Part shown: positions 1 to 11,871 of the stretch, in pieces
Numbering within the stretch: the first letter of the stretch is position 1
How the letters are laid out: every line of letters begins with the position of its first letter
DNA from: Reticulitermes lucifugus
Lineage: Eukaryota; Arthropoda; Insecta; Blattodea; Rhinotermitidae
Assembly: GCA_026260175.1 (NCBI GenBank)
Contig: JAKCWW010001827.1
Coordinates: forward strand, 26,761 to 63,838
Length of the DNA: 37,078 nucleotides
Reading direction: 5' to 3'
Translations under genes and position numbers: made by a program
Notes under the pieces: generated by a model
Seen by the model: the letters and a program-made list of their open reading frames with translations, nothing else
Told to the model about the DNA's origin: nothing
The model's database searches: none

Positions 1-62
1 ATACATACGTACATACATACATACATACATACATACATACATACATACATACACACACACAC
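1..62. repeat. (ATAC)n microsatellite
   Basis: A nearly pure ATAC tetranucleotide array with one G interruption near position 9, changing to an AC dinucleotide run at about 50-62. It begins at the window edge, so its true length is unknown. A short AT run lies nearby at about 130-142. Confidence 0.95.
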
Positions 63-2663
63 ATACGCAACGACATGATGTAGACCCATGGTCCATTTGT
101 TATCCAGTATGTTTACAATTGAGCTTATATATATATATATACATATACGCAACCATTATGCAGCTGTTGGTTAAGTTAAAAGATTTGTGACTTGTGTCTA
201 CGACTTAGCCGAAATGAACCTCAAACAGAACACCAGCTACTGGCTGACACAGCGTAAAGAAATACATGAAACGCGACAAGAAAGCACTGTTAAAATAAAC
301 ATTTTAAAAGCAACCCAAGGACTCATGGCTGAGCACGCGTGATTGAGTCGTCGCTGCGGATGACGTGTGACCATGGCGTGTGCGCCACCCTAGCATGCCA
401 CCCTTATCTTTCCTAACTGGCAGCTACAACGTAAAGAAACCATATCCCCAGCTGGGGATCAGAACAACACACACATGGCTGTAAGATATCGATAGAGTTT
501 CAACTACGTGATTCATGCCACAAATAACTTAGATTACAGCCATAAAAATTTAGAGCCAAGGAGACTTGGTCACTGGCTTCTTGTAACCCGCGACCATGTC
601 TGTCCACAATGACATAAAAATGAGCAACACCTCTTTGGCAAATATAATAAACTTAAAACGAATTTAGATTTTTTCCCCTAATCTGATTTTCTCCGCAAGT
701 ACAGCAACTGCAAATGACGCATGGTACTTTCACTACAGTGGCTAATCATAAAAGCACAGTGATATGATGGGAGTACTTTATGTGTAGTCCGTGACTGCTG
801 TTCCTGAAATCCGAGCAGCTGGCACAATTTTTAGAAAAGGAAGGAAAAAACGACAGCGATCCAGCCTCAGGCAATGTGCAAATATTATTGATGTCATGGC
901 TCCCTTTGTAACTTTTTTGTTCGTTTATAAACGGTACAAATTGTTTTAGAGATAAAAGGTAAAACTGCCCGTGTGCTTAATTAAGCAACACCCCATAAAC
1001 AGTCCTGTGGGAGCGGAGGCATACAACCAAATGACTCATTACCAAGGTGTTAGATGGAGCTATGTGATAAGCTTCACATCGCGAACTGCAAAATTCCTAG
1101 AGAAGAACCTCCGGTAACCATTAGCAAAATTGGTGGGCCGAAGCGCAGGTTTGGATGTGGTAAAAAAGAGGTAAAATTCATCCCATAACGAGAATCGAAT
1201 CCCAGTCAAAATACACAAATTGCGAGGATAATGTATTGGGTCCGAATCAAATGCAGGTTTTGGATAAGTTTATGCAGTTTTCATGCAGTCAATTTCACAG
1301 ACTGAAAAATACTCTGCTCCTAGCATTAAGACAGTATTCCTTCAAGGGCTTAAAAGTATTCTCTCAGAGGGTTGCAGATATTTTGTAATGTGAGGGTGTA
1401 GGCAAAAAAGCACGTCATTGTTTTTCCAAATTCCAACACCTGAAATTCATTACAATGAGATATGTGTCCATCTAATACAAACAATATTTTATCTTAAGTT
1501 TTACATGGAAGACAATTTTCTTTCAATCAAGTCACAGATAATGTGAATTCTTGTACTCGTAAGATGATTATTTCTTCGTAATCATCCTAGATCCTGCTGG
1601 CATTCCAGCTACAAATCTTTATGCCTTTGAAAATGTAAATAGGGTGCAGAAAATTATATTACCTATTAATAAAAATATAGCATAATTTAATCTCTGAATA
1701 CAAGTCAAACAAATCAGTTAAAATAACAATGGGGTATATTTACCCACTTTGCAGTGGGGCGACTTTACCCTAATGAGGCTGATCACATGACCACGGCTTG
1801 GCTGGAGAAGGTTGTAATGGCGTGGAATGGTACGGAAAAGCCCATCCTTCTTTCTTATAGACTGGTTTTAAAATTACTTTACGCTTATACGCACAAAAAA
1901 TTATTAAACTACAGCTCCCTCAAATACCGACAGTTACAAATCACGCTACTTTAAAAAATATATCAAAATACTCGTACTGAGAAATACAAAATGCAATGGA
2001 TTGCACATTCCCAGACTAACTGCTGGAAACCTCCCAGCTATGTAGCTTGTGCTCCTTTCTAGAGATAAGGTTTCGAAGAAGCTGATGATGGGGCATCATT
2101 TCACTTTGGGGCAGCTTTGTCCAATTTAACCTTATATTACTGACACAAACAAAATCATATTTGATTGGCAACGTGTAGTTTGAACCCTCTGTAACAGATT
2201 TTATTGAAAATAGATCTGAGGCATCGATAATAAAATACACACCTTCATTTTGTGCACTCTGTGCAAATGACGCATAAAAAACTGTAAAGTCACTCGAAGT
2301 AAAATCCGCCCTGTCCTTTCAACAGAGGATACTAAAATATAAATCCTGCTCTTGAAAACATTTTAAGCACAATTGTGTTTGAGTGGTCCTGAAAGTGATT
2401 GCCTACGTTTCTAGTAAGTTCCCGATGATCGTGTAATTGATTTTAATTATAAAAATTTCCAACAGTGCTTTATAACTTCGTAATTTAACACTGGGTCTGG
2501 AAGGCCGAAAGTTACATCAATTCCAGACTGACAATTGTATTAATTTAGTTGTTATTTTATTGGTTATGAATGTCTTGACTAGCAGCCCGTTGAGTACATA
2601 ATTTCTTGCAACCGGTCATTCCAACGAAGCGAAAAACAACTGTGAGATCGGGGCCCGTCATTA
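63..2663. other. No gene recognised
   Basis: A+T-rich sequence with only short open frames (the longest about 74 codons). None looks like a known protein, and none has consistent coding character or splice structure. A possible polymerase III B-box-like string near 1185-1205 on the minus strand lacks a matching A box. I see no other structure here. Confidence 0.6.
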
Positions 2664-2714
2664 GCACGTACGTGCATCATAGTCACTATCGCGTTCTACC
2701 CTGTTATAGTGACT
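2664..2714. repeat. Palindrome followed by hairpin
   Basis: A perfect 12-bp palindrome, GCACGTACGTGC, at 2664-2675 is followed by a perfect 9-bp inverted repeat, AGTCACTAT at 2681-2689 and ATAGTGACT at 2706-2714, with a 16-nt loop. The pair is compact and could be a small fold-back remnant or chance. There are no flanking duplications that I can see. Confidence 0.5.
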
Positions 2715-4409
2715 CTTCCTTACTGAAACTATTTTCATCGTGCACAAGGACCTCTACAATTATTCTCTCACGCTGGAAAAGCATGTGGCTGATGAAAAAT
2801 ATAAAATTTCCCCAAACTACTTTTTCACTACAGCCTGCACACCAGACACAAGGGTTTTCCAGCTGTTTCTCCCTACCCGATCTGTTGATTTCATGTGCAT
2901 TTCTATACTGCACACCCTTGCAGTTGTAAGAGTGACAACACATATGAACTTAAGAAATAATTATTTTCATCGTCTTGTACTTTCTTTCAACTTCGAAAAC
3001 TTTCATATCTTTCCCGGCATTCTAGATGTCTTTCTTACATATTTTTTGCATTTATTTTCTTTCCTACAGGCTAAACCTAACCAGACTTTAATCTGATCAA
3101 CTTCTATTTGGTATATTCTGTTATTTGCTGCGTTTTTGACCGTCTGGACAAAATTATTCCCAAAACTACCATTAATGAGCCCTAATGACGTGACGTTAAT
3201 TCTTCCTTGTAATAAGCACACTTAAAATACTTAAATTATATATCTCACTTCTTTTGCCGTCTTTTCGGTACAAGCATTTTAGATGTTACTGGTGGCTGTT
3301 ATTTGTATTCTTTGTTCTAATGTGTAGGTGGTTTGGATGCCACCATATTTTCAGCGTGTTTTGAACTGGAGTGACCACAATTTGGTCTTCAGAAAGAAAT
3401 AAGTTTATAGGACTTAATCCTAAAAACCTTCCATTGCCTCAGTCAAAAAATGTTTTTTTCCTCAAAATTATCATTTATGTGACCTTTGTTAGAAATACAT
3501 CACAATCTTACGGCAGCTGAGTGGTTGGGAAGACAGAGGTGAGGGTCATCGCACAGACAGTTAGAGGGAGCAAATATGCAGCAAGATTGCGGGCTCTATT
3601 TATAAAGTCGTGAAATTGTGTTATTATGTGTAAATAATTTACATTTCGTTTAGTGCCTCTAATAGGCACTTCCACACATTGTACGCTATTTCACGTCCTT
3701 GAATACGGTTAACTCTGTGGTTTCCTAACTTTAGGCAGTGCCACAGTATAGTACGAGATTTCTGAGAAGAACAATGTTTTTGTTACATTAAAAGAGGAAA
3801 AAACGGAACGATTTGCACCATAAAACTGCTTGTAACACGACACCGCTATAGTACCAACTGCGGATGAGTCCACGTAGAGAGACAGAAATCCGTTCTTTGC
3901 CTAGAATCATATTATTGCTAAAGGCCTCCACCTTCTTTTCCCGTTGAATACCACCCAAACTGCTCAAACATAATTCCATTTGTTATTTGGTGCAAGTAAT
4001 AAGCTCTATCTTTTGGTAAAGCATTGAAGGTAGTCACAAATAATGACAGGTTAACACTGCTGGGCATAATAGCGGGATTTTGCTTCACCCTTTCTGACCA
4101 CGTGTTCCTCTTACGGCAAACCCATTACTACGACAGCCCCACTCGCTAAAGCGACTCTTCTTAGGTCAGCGCAGTTATAAAGCAAGCGAGACTGAAGATA
4201 TGCTTATGAGTTTCCAACTTCCAAGACGACCTACACAGCCTCCTGCACTACCTGTTCCTTCCTCCTTTCTCCTTATTCTTATTCTTCACAAAATCTGGAA
4301 TCATATCACTCTCCTCACCTATCCATTCTCCATCCTATAACACTTTTCATTCTCTGTTCCATGTCATTGTATTTTTCTTTGCTTTGAGAATCATGGTCTC
4401 CAATATATA
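2715..4409. other. No gene recognised
   Basis: Unique-looking A+T-rich DNA. Overlapping open frames of about 107-118 codons between 2606 and 3096 share no recognisable family, and they run on both strands over the same bases, as random frames do. A pyrimidine-rich patch at about 4255-4380 has no further structure. Confidence 0.55.
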
Positions 4410-5910
4410 CTAGGTGTTGTTATGAAATGTTACGAGTCGTTGTTATCAAATGACAACAGTCAATTTTTGCCAACCTAAAATGCTTCCTCTTGATAAATTC
4501 CGAATCTCTTTACAACGAAATTTTAACACTCGTGTTTGCGAAATGTTAACATCTTTAAGAATGTATTACACATGACATGGAATTAACTTGACGTTGTGTT
4601 CACACAACGTCAAATTAACCAATGCCCAATAGGCAAAACCCATATATCACTATTAGAACATCAAAGTAAAACTTCACAAAACAAACGAATCCGTTTGGTT
4701 CAACAAAATATGCAAAACAGAACAACTTTCACCAAACTATATACATATTACAATAAACGGCAACAATCAAAAAAGCACAAAAACTAAGAATATGGCAATT
4801 AAATACCGTCTAAACCAACAGATAAAATATCTGTACAAGAAAAAGGCTACACTTAATCAACAACTATATACCGCCCATTTAGAATGTGCAAACTACTGGC
4901 AAGACACCTGGTCTTGTATACAAGTATCGATAAACGAGAAATAAATATTAATGACACGGAATGTTATGGCACGATTTTCTAATATGTCACTCCTTGTTAC
5001 GGAATTTCAAATGTCATGTTTCTTAATGTAGGCATATAATGCTCATTATTAATAAGCATTTAACATTACTCTCAAGTTATATAACACTCCTTGCTACCAA
5101 TTATGTACAGTCGTTGTTGCGAAACGCAATGTCTCAATGTTAGGAGTATATGACACGCTATGTTAAGAAATATCAGTACTCCTTTTACGGAATGTTAAGA
5201 CTTGTTACAGACTGTTGAAACCATTGTTACAAGTATATGTCAGTTATTACAAATTGTTAACAATTATTGCACGAATATATAACGCTTGATGTTACAAATT
5301 GTTAACACTCATTGCTAAAAATTATTAACACTCTTTATTACAAAAGAAAATACTTGTCCTACGAACTGTGAACACTTGTTCTTACGAATACAAGTACATA
5401 GCATTCGTTACGAAATATTAAAAACCGTTGCCACTAGCAGTTAACCCTTCTTTTTACGAAATGATAGCACTCACTACCGGGAACGGTTGACTCATTTTTA
5501 CGAATAAATGACACTTATTATTACAAAATTTTGACTCTTGATTTTACGATAGGAACATAGTTCACTCGATAATAAGAAATTATAACAGTAATTTTACGAA
5601 TGTACACCACACGTTACAAAACTACAATTGTCGTGACGGAAGGATAACACTTGTTTGTTCAAAATTTCAATTACCGTTATTACGAACTGATTACGCTAAC
5701 TACGAAATGTGTAATTCCCGCTGTTACCCAATATAAGCACTCGTCTTTATTAAAGGCTATTGTTGGTTGTAATGAGGTTTGATCCACATTTTTGGGAATA
5801 TACCTAACATTCGTTATGAGGTGTTGACACTTGTTGTTACGTACCACGTAATTTTAACAGTTATTTTATTGTAACCAATGTTTAACAGTTGTTAGTACAA
5901 AATATTAATA
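4410..5910. repeat. Decayed 22-24 bp minisatellite
   Basis: The strand repeatedly shows an approximate unit read as GTTAACACTCGTTGTTACGA plus a few A/T. Successive units in 5290-5600 begin near TTAACACTC, TTAACACTC, AATACTTG, TGAACACTTG, GTACATAGC, GTTAACCC and so on, each ending in TTACGAA or TTACAAA. The spacing is about 22-24 bases. The clearest part is about 4950-5910 (roughly 40 units by eye); weaker units lie at 4410-4570. Units are highly diverged, so this is an old array. The stretch 4583-4945 does not fit the repeat and may be an insertion. Confidence 0.75.
4583..4618. repeat. 17-bp inverted repeat (near-perfect palindrome)
   Basis: Two 17-base arms, 4583-4599 and 4602-4618, are complementary with one mismatch and separated by only two bases. 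The inner arms contain TTGACGTTGTGT and its complement. The palindrome sits at the left edge of an A+T-rich block that breaks the minisatellite, so it may mark one end of an inserted element. I found no matching copy at the other end of the block. Confidence 0.8.
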
Positions 5911-6284
5911 CAGGATTTAAAGACTATTAGGTTTCGAGGTCGCCAATATAAAATTCTTTTTTCAAGAAGCGTAAACTCTCCTTATTTTGAACTGTTAAAT
6001 TACTTTGCCCTTGTTCTTTGATAATTCCTTCTTTCTCCTCATAATTTTACTTATGTCGTCACAATTTATAGTCAGACTCAGTCATAACGTCATGAAAGGG
6101 ACAGAATATTTTGTGCCGTTTTACCGATAGTTGTTCTAACACAGGGGTATAAGGTTATGGTTAACAGTGAGGAAGTAAATGGTACCACAGAACATGTGAC
6201 GCAGTACGCGAGGTGTTGTCTAAACTGATGTCGCTATAACTGGGTTCGACTCTATATTATATCGCCCAGACTTTTAACGCACCA
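5911..6284. other. No gene recognised
   Basis: Sequence between the minisatellite and a GAT/GGT microsatellite. A weak tRNA-like string (B-box-like GGGTTCGACTC near 6243) is present without a convincing A box. Confidence 0.5.
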
Positions 6285-6335
6285 GATGATGAAGATGATT
6301 ATGATTATGATAATGGTGGTGGTGGTGGTGATGGT
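6285..6335 (+). repeat. GAT/GGT trinucleotide microsatellite
   Basis: Imperfect GAT repeats run into a GGT run centred on 6315-6330. There is no coding context, so it is treated as simple sequence. Confidence 0.85.
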
Positions 6336-7756
6336 ATAATTTAAGACGAATAACTTATTTTAAACATTAAGCTAGGCTACTGCTTTGGAGCAGCGAGAAT
6401 AGCCAGTGTTCCGTCCAAGACTTGAAACACAAACTTTCCGAACACAAGTTAGGTTTGTTACTGATGTTTCAGTCTTTTCGGAATTATTGTTCGAAAATCA
6501 ATCATTCGACTTTACTCAGGAGGCTTAAAGAGCCAGTAATTCTACAAAGTTACGTAAAATACACATTGCGCTGAAAATAAATACTACAGTCTAGAATAAA
6601 TAGAGCTGATTTCTTTGAGGTGTCTATTTGTCAGGCGAATCCCCAACAAGGTTTTAAATTCACACCCTACAGAAGTAGATCTTTAAAGACCACTTCCACT
6701 TGTCAACCAGCAACAAACTGTGTACATAACAGAACCAGTGGCAGAGTTTCTACTTGTCAAAGGGTGACAAATACCGCATCTCCCTCTGTAAATTGGCATG
6801 CGGGTCGTGAACAATTTGCTCTGATGTACTCCGCTCGCCTCTGATTAACAAGACAAGGGGAACGCGTTATCACACAGCAGGTCCACTGCGTCGTGTCGCA
6901 CCTGACTTGTATCCGAGAGGAAGTCCTACAGAATTCCAACTCGGCTTGAAACTTCAGTGACGCCTTCAAATGTACTGTCCCTTCCGTCATCTCTCCAAGA
7001 AAGTGAGATTTAAAATATGCCTTTCAGTAACATAAAACGTCATTACTCTACGGTGTCACATGTGACTAGTATGGCCGAGAAAATCGGGTCCAGTAACCAC
7101 GCGTATAGCCGCTAAGGTTCAAAGGTTCATAAAGAAAAATAATTTAATTACGAATTGCATTTTTATGACAAAAGAATACATCCTACCTCTTCACAGTTAA
7201 TTCCAGAAAATCATCCAGCAAGCCCTTCTTCATAGTCTCCTTACAGTACTTTGTACTCATTCAATATGTCACTTAAAGACGCTGTTTCAACTGTGTATTC
7301 CCTATATACATGAAGGTACAATCTCGAGTGTGCTCGGACAACAAGATCTTCGTATTTTCCGAATAGGGCTGTAGGGCTTTACGGTCAGCAGCCTCTTCAG
7401 TTTCTATCTTTACACAAGAAGTATAGAATTATATTTTCTGATGGCTCAAATTGTTCTCAGTTTATCTCCTTCTGTTCAGGAAAACGTCGGGAAATTTAAA
7501 AGACCCCACAGCCTCTTTTTTCCGTTCAACAGAACAGTTTTAGTGTACCGTGAAAAATCTGGATTGTTTTTGATATATATCTGACTTTAACTCGGATCCG
7601 ATACGACAAATTCATCCTCACAGTTTCCTCACTGTATAGAGTCAGAGTAGTTCGATATATCTGTCTGACGCTATGTTTTACTCCACAGCCCTTATTTTCA
7701 GTTTCCTCAAAAATCCCATCGTTTATCAAAAAATTTTTCGGATTATACGAATAAAT
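6336..7756. other. No gene recognised; slightly GC-richer patch
   Basis: Part of this stretch, about 6620-6990, is less A+T-rich than its surroundings and holds overlapping open frames on both strands (about 74 and 77 codons). None resembles a known protein. It could be an old repeat of an unrecognised family. The rest is ordinary A+T-rich DNA. Confidence 0.5.
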
Positions 7757-8021
7757 CGCCGACCCCGGTGGCCACACGGTCTAAGGCGGAGGTATGAGGC
7801 CGCTCGCTTGCTGGGATTGCTGGATCGAATCCCACCGGAGGCATGGATATCTGTCTCTTGTGAATGTCGCGTGTTGTCAGGTAGAGGTCTCAGCGACGGG
7901 CCGATCCCTCGTCCAGAGAAGTCCTACCGAGTGTGGTGTATCTAACTGTGTGTGATCTCGAAACTTCAACAATGAGGCGGCCTAGGCCCGAGTAGGGCTT
8001 TTGCGCCACAAAAATAAAATA
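7757..8021 (+). mobile_element. Full-length tRNA-derived SINE, family A
   Basis: The 5' head is tRNA-like. GTGGCCACACGGTCTAAGGC (7769-7788) resembles the A-box region of a leucine or serine tRNA, and GGATCGAATCCCACC (about 7821-7836) fits the polymerase III B box. The body carries the signature AGAGGTCTCAGCGACGGGCC (about 7884-7903), and the 3' end reads GGCCTAGGCCCGAG ... TTGCGCCACA followed by an A-rich tail at 8010-8020. Other members here are at 23138, 24317, 24531 and 35070. It is non-autonomous and would depend on a LINE for mobility. An open frame across the element (7673-7945) is incidental. Confidence 0.88.
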
Positions 8022-8262
8022 CGATTAAGTCTTTCCTTTTCCGATGAAATTTTAGTATCAATTACATAATAATGTGAAAACATCCATTAATTTGCTATGT
8101 CTGTTTACATTCCATTCTTCGTGCGTCTGAATATGTATTTGTGATTTCATCAAGTTAATTCCAATTATAGAAGATATTCTTAGTAAAACTAGTTCTATTA
8201 ACCTGTTAAAGCCCAGTGGTAATTAGGTGTACCACCTGCTGTAATTTTAAGAAACGTCTCGT
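8022..8262. other. No gene recognised
   Basis: Short A+T-rich spacer between the SINE and an old dispersed repeat. Its right end may belong to the repeat, since 'GCTGTAAT' strings precede two of the copies. Confidence 0.4.
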
Positions 8263-8395
8263 CTTGCCACATAGTGTAATTATGTTTCGTATGATTCTCA
8301 AAAACATACACCCACAATTTCCCTAAATATCACTAAACCGATTGGGTTTCGTAATGGAAGTGTGTTGTGTTATCTGCGAGGTAAAACTGAGTTAT
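8263..8395 (+). repeat. Old dispersed repeat, copy 1 of 3
   Basis: It shares an ordered set of blocks with 11872-12004 and 12290-12415: CTTGCC..., then ATGTTTCGTATGATTCTC, then CCCTAAATATCACTAAACCG, then TTTCGTAATGGAAG, then GTTGTGTTATCTG. The family is unknown to me. No open frame is conserved between copies, so it looks like a non-coding interspersed repeat. Confidence 0.6.
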
Positions 8396-9465
8396 ATATA
8401 ATTTAGATAATGGTCATTACACAGAACATGTAACTGTCTGAACCTTGCTGGTTGTCAAGTGACTAAGCTGTAGTTATAACTATGTGCTGTATAAGATTAG
8501 AACGATACGAGCATAATCTGCTTAACAAAGCCTAGAATCACCAAGGCTTTGTATGTGTGTGTGTTGATATATACGTGAATACTGCTGTAAATAGTTTTCC
8601 CTTCGCTTGGTCCTCCCAAAATGTACATATTTAGAAATGTGTACTTTACAAAGGCCAATATATGGGACACAAGGTGGAAACATGGTCTGGTCATAGAGGA
8701 CGCCCCTGAGTTAATATAAGACTGCAGTGTTCAGAGTCTCTAGTTCTGGTCCTAAGACCTAGGAAATCGAGACGTTAAGAGGAAGAGACTGACAGTTGCG
8801 AAGTGACCTGTACTTGAAATTTTCACTCTTCAAATGGTTAAAGATGCAAACATATGATTAATCTAAAATACATATATGATTAGTTAGGAAAATTGACTCA
8901 GTAATATGAAAACAATAAACTGTATATACTAGTTTTTAAGAAAAACCAGGACGAAGAAAGAAACATTGTAGACTTATCTTTTCTCGTACTGGCATATTTA
9001 CTGCAAATTTTTCTTATAAGTTAAGTACTGCAAACAACCTCTTTATTTACAATTTAAAAAGAAACATTTTCATCCTGTAACACTGTTGACATTCGCCCGA
9101 ATTTTCAGAGATTTTTCAGAAAGAATAATGGTAATGTAATCAAATGTATCTGAATTGTGTGGGTCCTAAAACATAACACATTTCTAAGGGCAACCGTGTG
9201 ACTTTCGCCTTTATTTCATAGTTAATCTTCAACTAATGGAAGGAAAGTTGAACACGCACACACGCTAATTCCATGAAAGTTAAAATAACGTAGGCATATA
9301 TGGTTTCAGGAAATTGTATTTACTTAGTTCTTGCTTCCTGCAGGACGTGTCTCATTTCCCGCAGCAGATTTGCATTGCGCTGAGACACACAGACGTGCAA
9401 TATGTAAGGCGGGGAACAAGGGGCATGAACTCGGTCCCTGAGGGTCAACACACCTAACAGTACAA
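8396..9465. other. No gene recognised
   Basis: A+T-rich DNA with a GC-richer patch from about 9340 to 9545 that has no recognisable coding or RNA signature. Confidence 0.5.
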
Positions 9466-9484
9466 ACAAACGAGACTCGTTTGT
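9466..9484. repeat. 9-bp perfect hairpin with one-base centre
   Basis: ACAAACGAG at 9466-9474, a single A, then CTCGTTTGT at 9476-9484. The outer bases TAC (9461) and GTA (9484-9486) can add pairs if two bases bulge. It could be part of an old element end or a chance palindrome. Confidence 0.6.
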
Positions 9485-10623
9485 GTACGGCAGTCAGTTG
9501 CTGTCACGGCACACCTGCAACTTGTTCAAACACGAGGACCTGGTAAACCCGACCTACAGCGTGTGACAGAATAACGGACCCACATTATTGTTATAGATAA
9601 AGATGAGGGCTTGGAAAGAGAAATAATACGTGCATAAATATATTGCTGGATGAAGCAATTATTTGATACCCCGAAAAGGAAATAAGAAAGTATAATTACA
9701 ACTAATCGGAGGGAGGATTTTTTGAAAATGTGAAGTGACCAAATATGTTTCAGGTCCGTGCCTTTGCAGAGCTTTGGAAACAGCCGTATTGAAAAGCCTG
9801 ATTCTTTTGTCAATTTACAAGTTACTCTGTAATTATTACAGTCTCTGCGTCATCAAATCTGCGCCAAGTAGGATTTAGTTAAAATTCACAGGCATCCATT
9901 TTTCTTCCGTTTTTAAGACACTGCGTTATCTCTTCACTTTATAAATCAACACGTATTATAGAACGATAATTCGAGGAATATTAAAAGAAGATGTAGCGGC
10001 CTATTTAATGGCACAATAATTTAACACAATTGTCAAAGTGGCATTAAAGGGGAAATACCAAATAATAAGTCAAAACTGTATCAATAACAAAGTACTTGAA
10101 ATGTTAATACTCTTCTCTTCACTTGTTCGATCACCTTCTACGGGCAGGTGCAGGGGGAATATCCATAGTCGCTATCTATTAATTGCAGTCTGCTTCACGA
10201 AGCAAAATTACGAAATGGAAAAGTTATAATAAATAATGAAACACCCCAAATGGAAAATTCCAGAATTTCCGAACCCGAAAAGAAGAGCGAATTTGAAGTC
10301 GAAAGTGAAAATTATACTTATCCGCTTTTCTGACATGAAATAAATTGTGATAATAACCTGCAACCAAAACAACTAAATCAGTCGTCATTTTAACTTAGTT
10401 TGTAAAATCTTACAGCGGCATATTAGGCAAAATAAGCCACAGTTTTGGTGCGTCTTGAAACATAATCATCCATCTTACTACACAGAATTTCGGTAAATAA
10501 ATTTCTGTCAAGAAACAAAGATCAGCCTTCTAATCGCCTGATTTGACATCGGGTAACCTATCAGAAGACGGTGCGAAGCAAGTCTCATAATTAGCGGTTC
10601 ATTTCTTTAAAGATTAAGAGTAA
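9485..10623. other. No gene recognised
   Basis: Short random frames only (up to about 95 codons on the minus strand at 9526-9813). No match to a known family and no repeat structure seen. Confidence 0.5.
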
Positions 10624-11075
10624 ACTACCTAACTAACTAACTAAATAACAAAATGGACCAGAGTCTTTACTGAGAAGCTTACAGTTCTTCAGATACTCAA
10701 GAAATATTCCGCATTCTATGCAAACGGAAAGTTCAGAACCGTGTTTAAAAGGGCTCACCACTCCTTCCTAAACTGAGCCAGATCAATACAGTACAAACCC
10801 TTTTCTTAAAGATACATTTCCATGTTATCCTCCTATCTATGCTTAGGTCTTCCAAGAGATTTCCTTCCTTCAGGTTTCCCCACCAAAATCCTCTATGCTC
10901 CTCTTCTAACCCCACACATGCCACATGCCCATTTCGATCTTCTTGATTTGATCACCCGGATAATATTTGGTCAGGATTAGAGATCATGAAGCTCCTCATT
11001 ATGCAGTCCTCTCCATTCCCCTGTTTCATCGTCCATCTTATGCCTATTCCTCTTCTCCGACGCCTACAACTTATG
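10624..11075 (-). mobile_element. LINE 3' end (reverse-transcriptase ORF C-terminus), decayed
   Basis: On the minus strand, conceptual pieces read DDETGEWRGLHNEEL, PNIIRVIKSRR and RILVGKPEGRKSLGRPKHR, then an EDN block, in the same order as the better copy at 29955-30465. Stop codons and frame changes interrupt the frame. The nucleotide match to that copy runs from about 10650 to 11030. The element's 3' side, at low coordinates, ends in a (CTAA)n run at 10627-10645, which on the element strand is a TTAG tail. Such microsatellite tails are typical of RTE-type LINEs. It is 5' truncated and non-functional; the clade is my inference. Confidence 0.82.
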
Positions 11076-11577
11076 TTAATAGTACGAGGAAACCAAAGGA
11101 TAAACTGAGAAAGGTATTGTGAGGGTTTCAAGGCCATTAGTTTACGCAACAGATGTAAACAACATGAACGAGCAGAATGAAAAGTAATTGTGCCCACAGT
11201 CGTGTGAAGAATTTGTTTTCTCGCTTATAAATGCTAATTATTCTATTCCTGGTAAGGACTAATTGGCACTGAGTGATCGCGAAAGAATCGGCCGTGCGTT
11301 GTAATAAATTCATGTCTGCTATTATCGAAGGCTTCATACAAACCCTTCAGATATTTATTCTATTCAGTAACAACATAGCAGCTTTCACATCAAAACTTCT
11401 TTATTCAAACCTCGCAGCCACAGGAAAATATTCTGTATGATTTCATTTAATTTGAGCCCCCTAAAACAATTGTCAAGCGGCTTCTGAAAAATGTCTATTA
11501 AAAGCAACATCACACAGCTCTTTAACCAACCATTGCACACTTATTATCCTTTATTATGCAACACAATTTACCGTAAA
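11076..11577. other. No gene recognised
   Basis: A+T-rich DNA between the LINE remnant and a hammerhead-like motif. A 66-codon minus-strand frame here is unrecognisable. Confidence 0.45.
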
Positions 11578-11630
11578 ACTAGTCCGACATGTTTCGAGTC
11601 CCCATTTTGGGATCATCATTAGGGACTTGG
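11578..11630 (-). ncRNA. Hammerhead-ribozyme-like motif (Penelope-like type)
   Basis: Read on the minus strand in order: stem I AGTCC (plus 11623-11627), core CTAATGA (11616-11622; canonical CUGANGA with the G changed to A), a stem II with CCC/GGG pairs (about 11600-11615), GAAA (11592-11595), the self-complementary ACATGT, cleavage triplet GTC (11586-11588), then stem I GGACT (11581-11585). Stem I pairs over 5 bp. The very short helix III made from a palindrome is what I recall for hammerheads of Penelope-like elements, which act as dimers. The core G-to-A change should impair or abolish activity. No reverse transcriptase or GIY-YIG domain is adjacent. Confidence 0.6.
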
Positions 11631-11871
11631 ATTGTGAATTACACAAATTACAAATCAACAATAATGGTACATTTTAAAAGTACAAAAGTTAAAATTTGTG
11701 CATTGGTGGAGAAGGATAGTATCACTCACTCGTTTGGATTCAAACACTGGACTTCAAACCCATTTTCACGTCACTATACTATCTGAGAGGTCCCGACTTC
11801 CGTTAACAGTTTAAAACGCGGTATTTATTTTATGGCTGTAATAACTGAGGTACTATTACCATATCCTCTAT

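Noticed and set aside
1180-1210. B-box-like string on the minus strand
   Set aside because: GGGATTCGATTCTC resembles a polymerase III B box, but there is no A box at the right distance and no tRNA cloverleaf.
2606-3096. Overlapping 107- and 118-codon plus frames and minus frames
   Set aside because: Several frames are open over the same bases with no family resemblance; this fits low stop density, not coding.
6195-6255. Possible tRNA or SINE head
   Set aside because: GGGTTCGACTC fits a B box, but the upstream sequence does not give an A box or paired stems.
7673-7945. 90-codon plus-strand frame
   Set aside because: Its second half is the translated tRNA-like head and body of a SINE.
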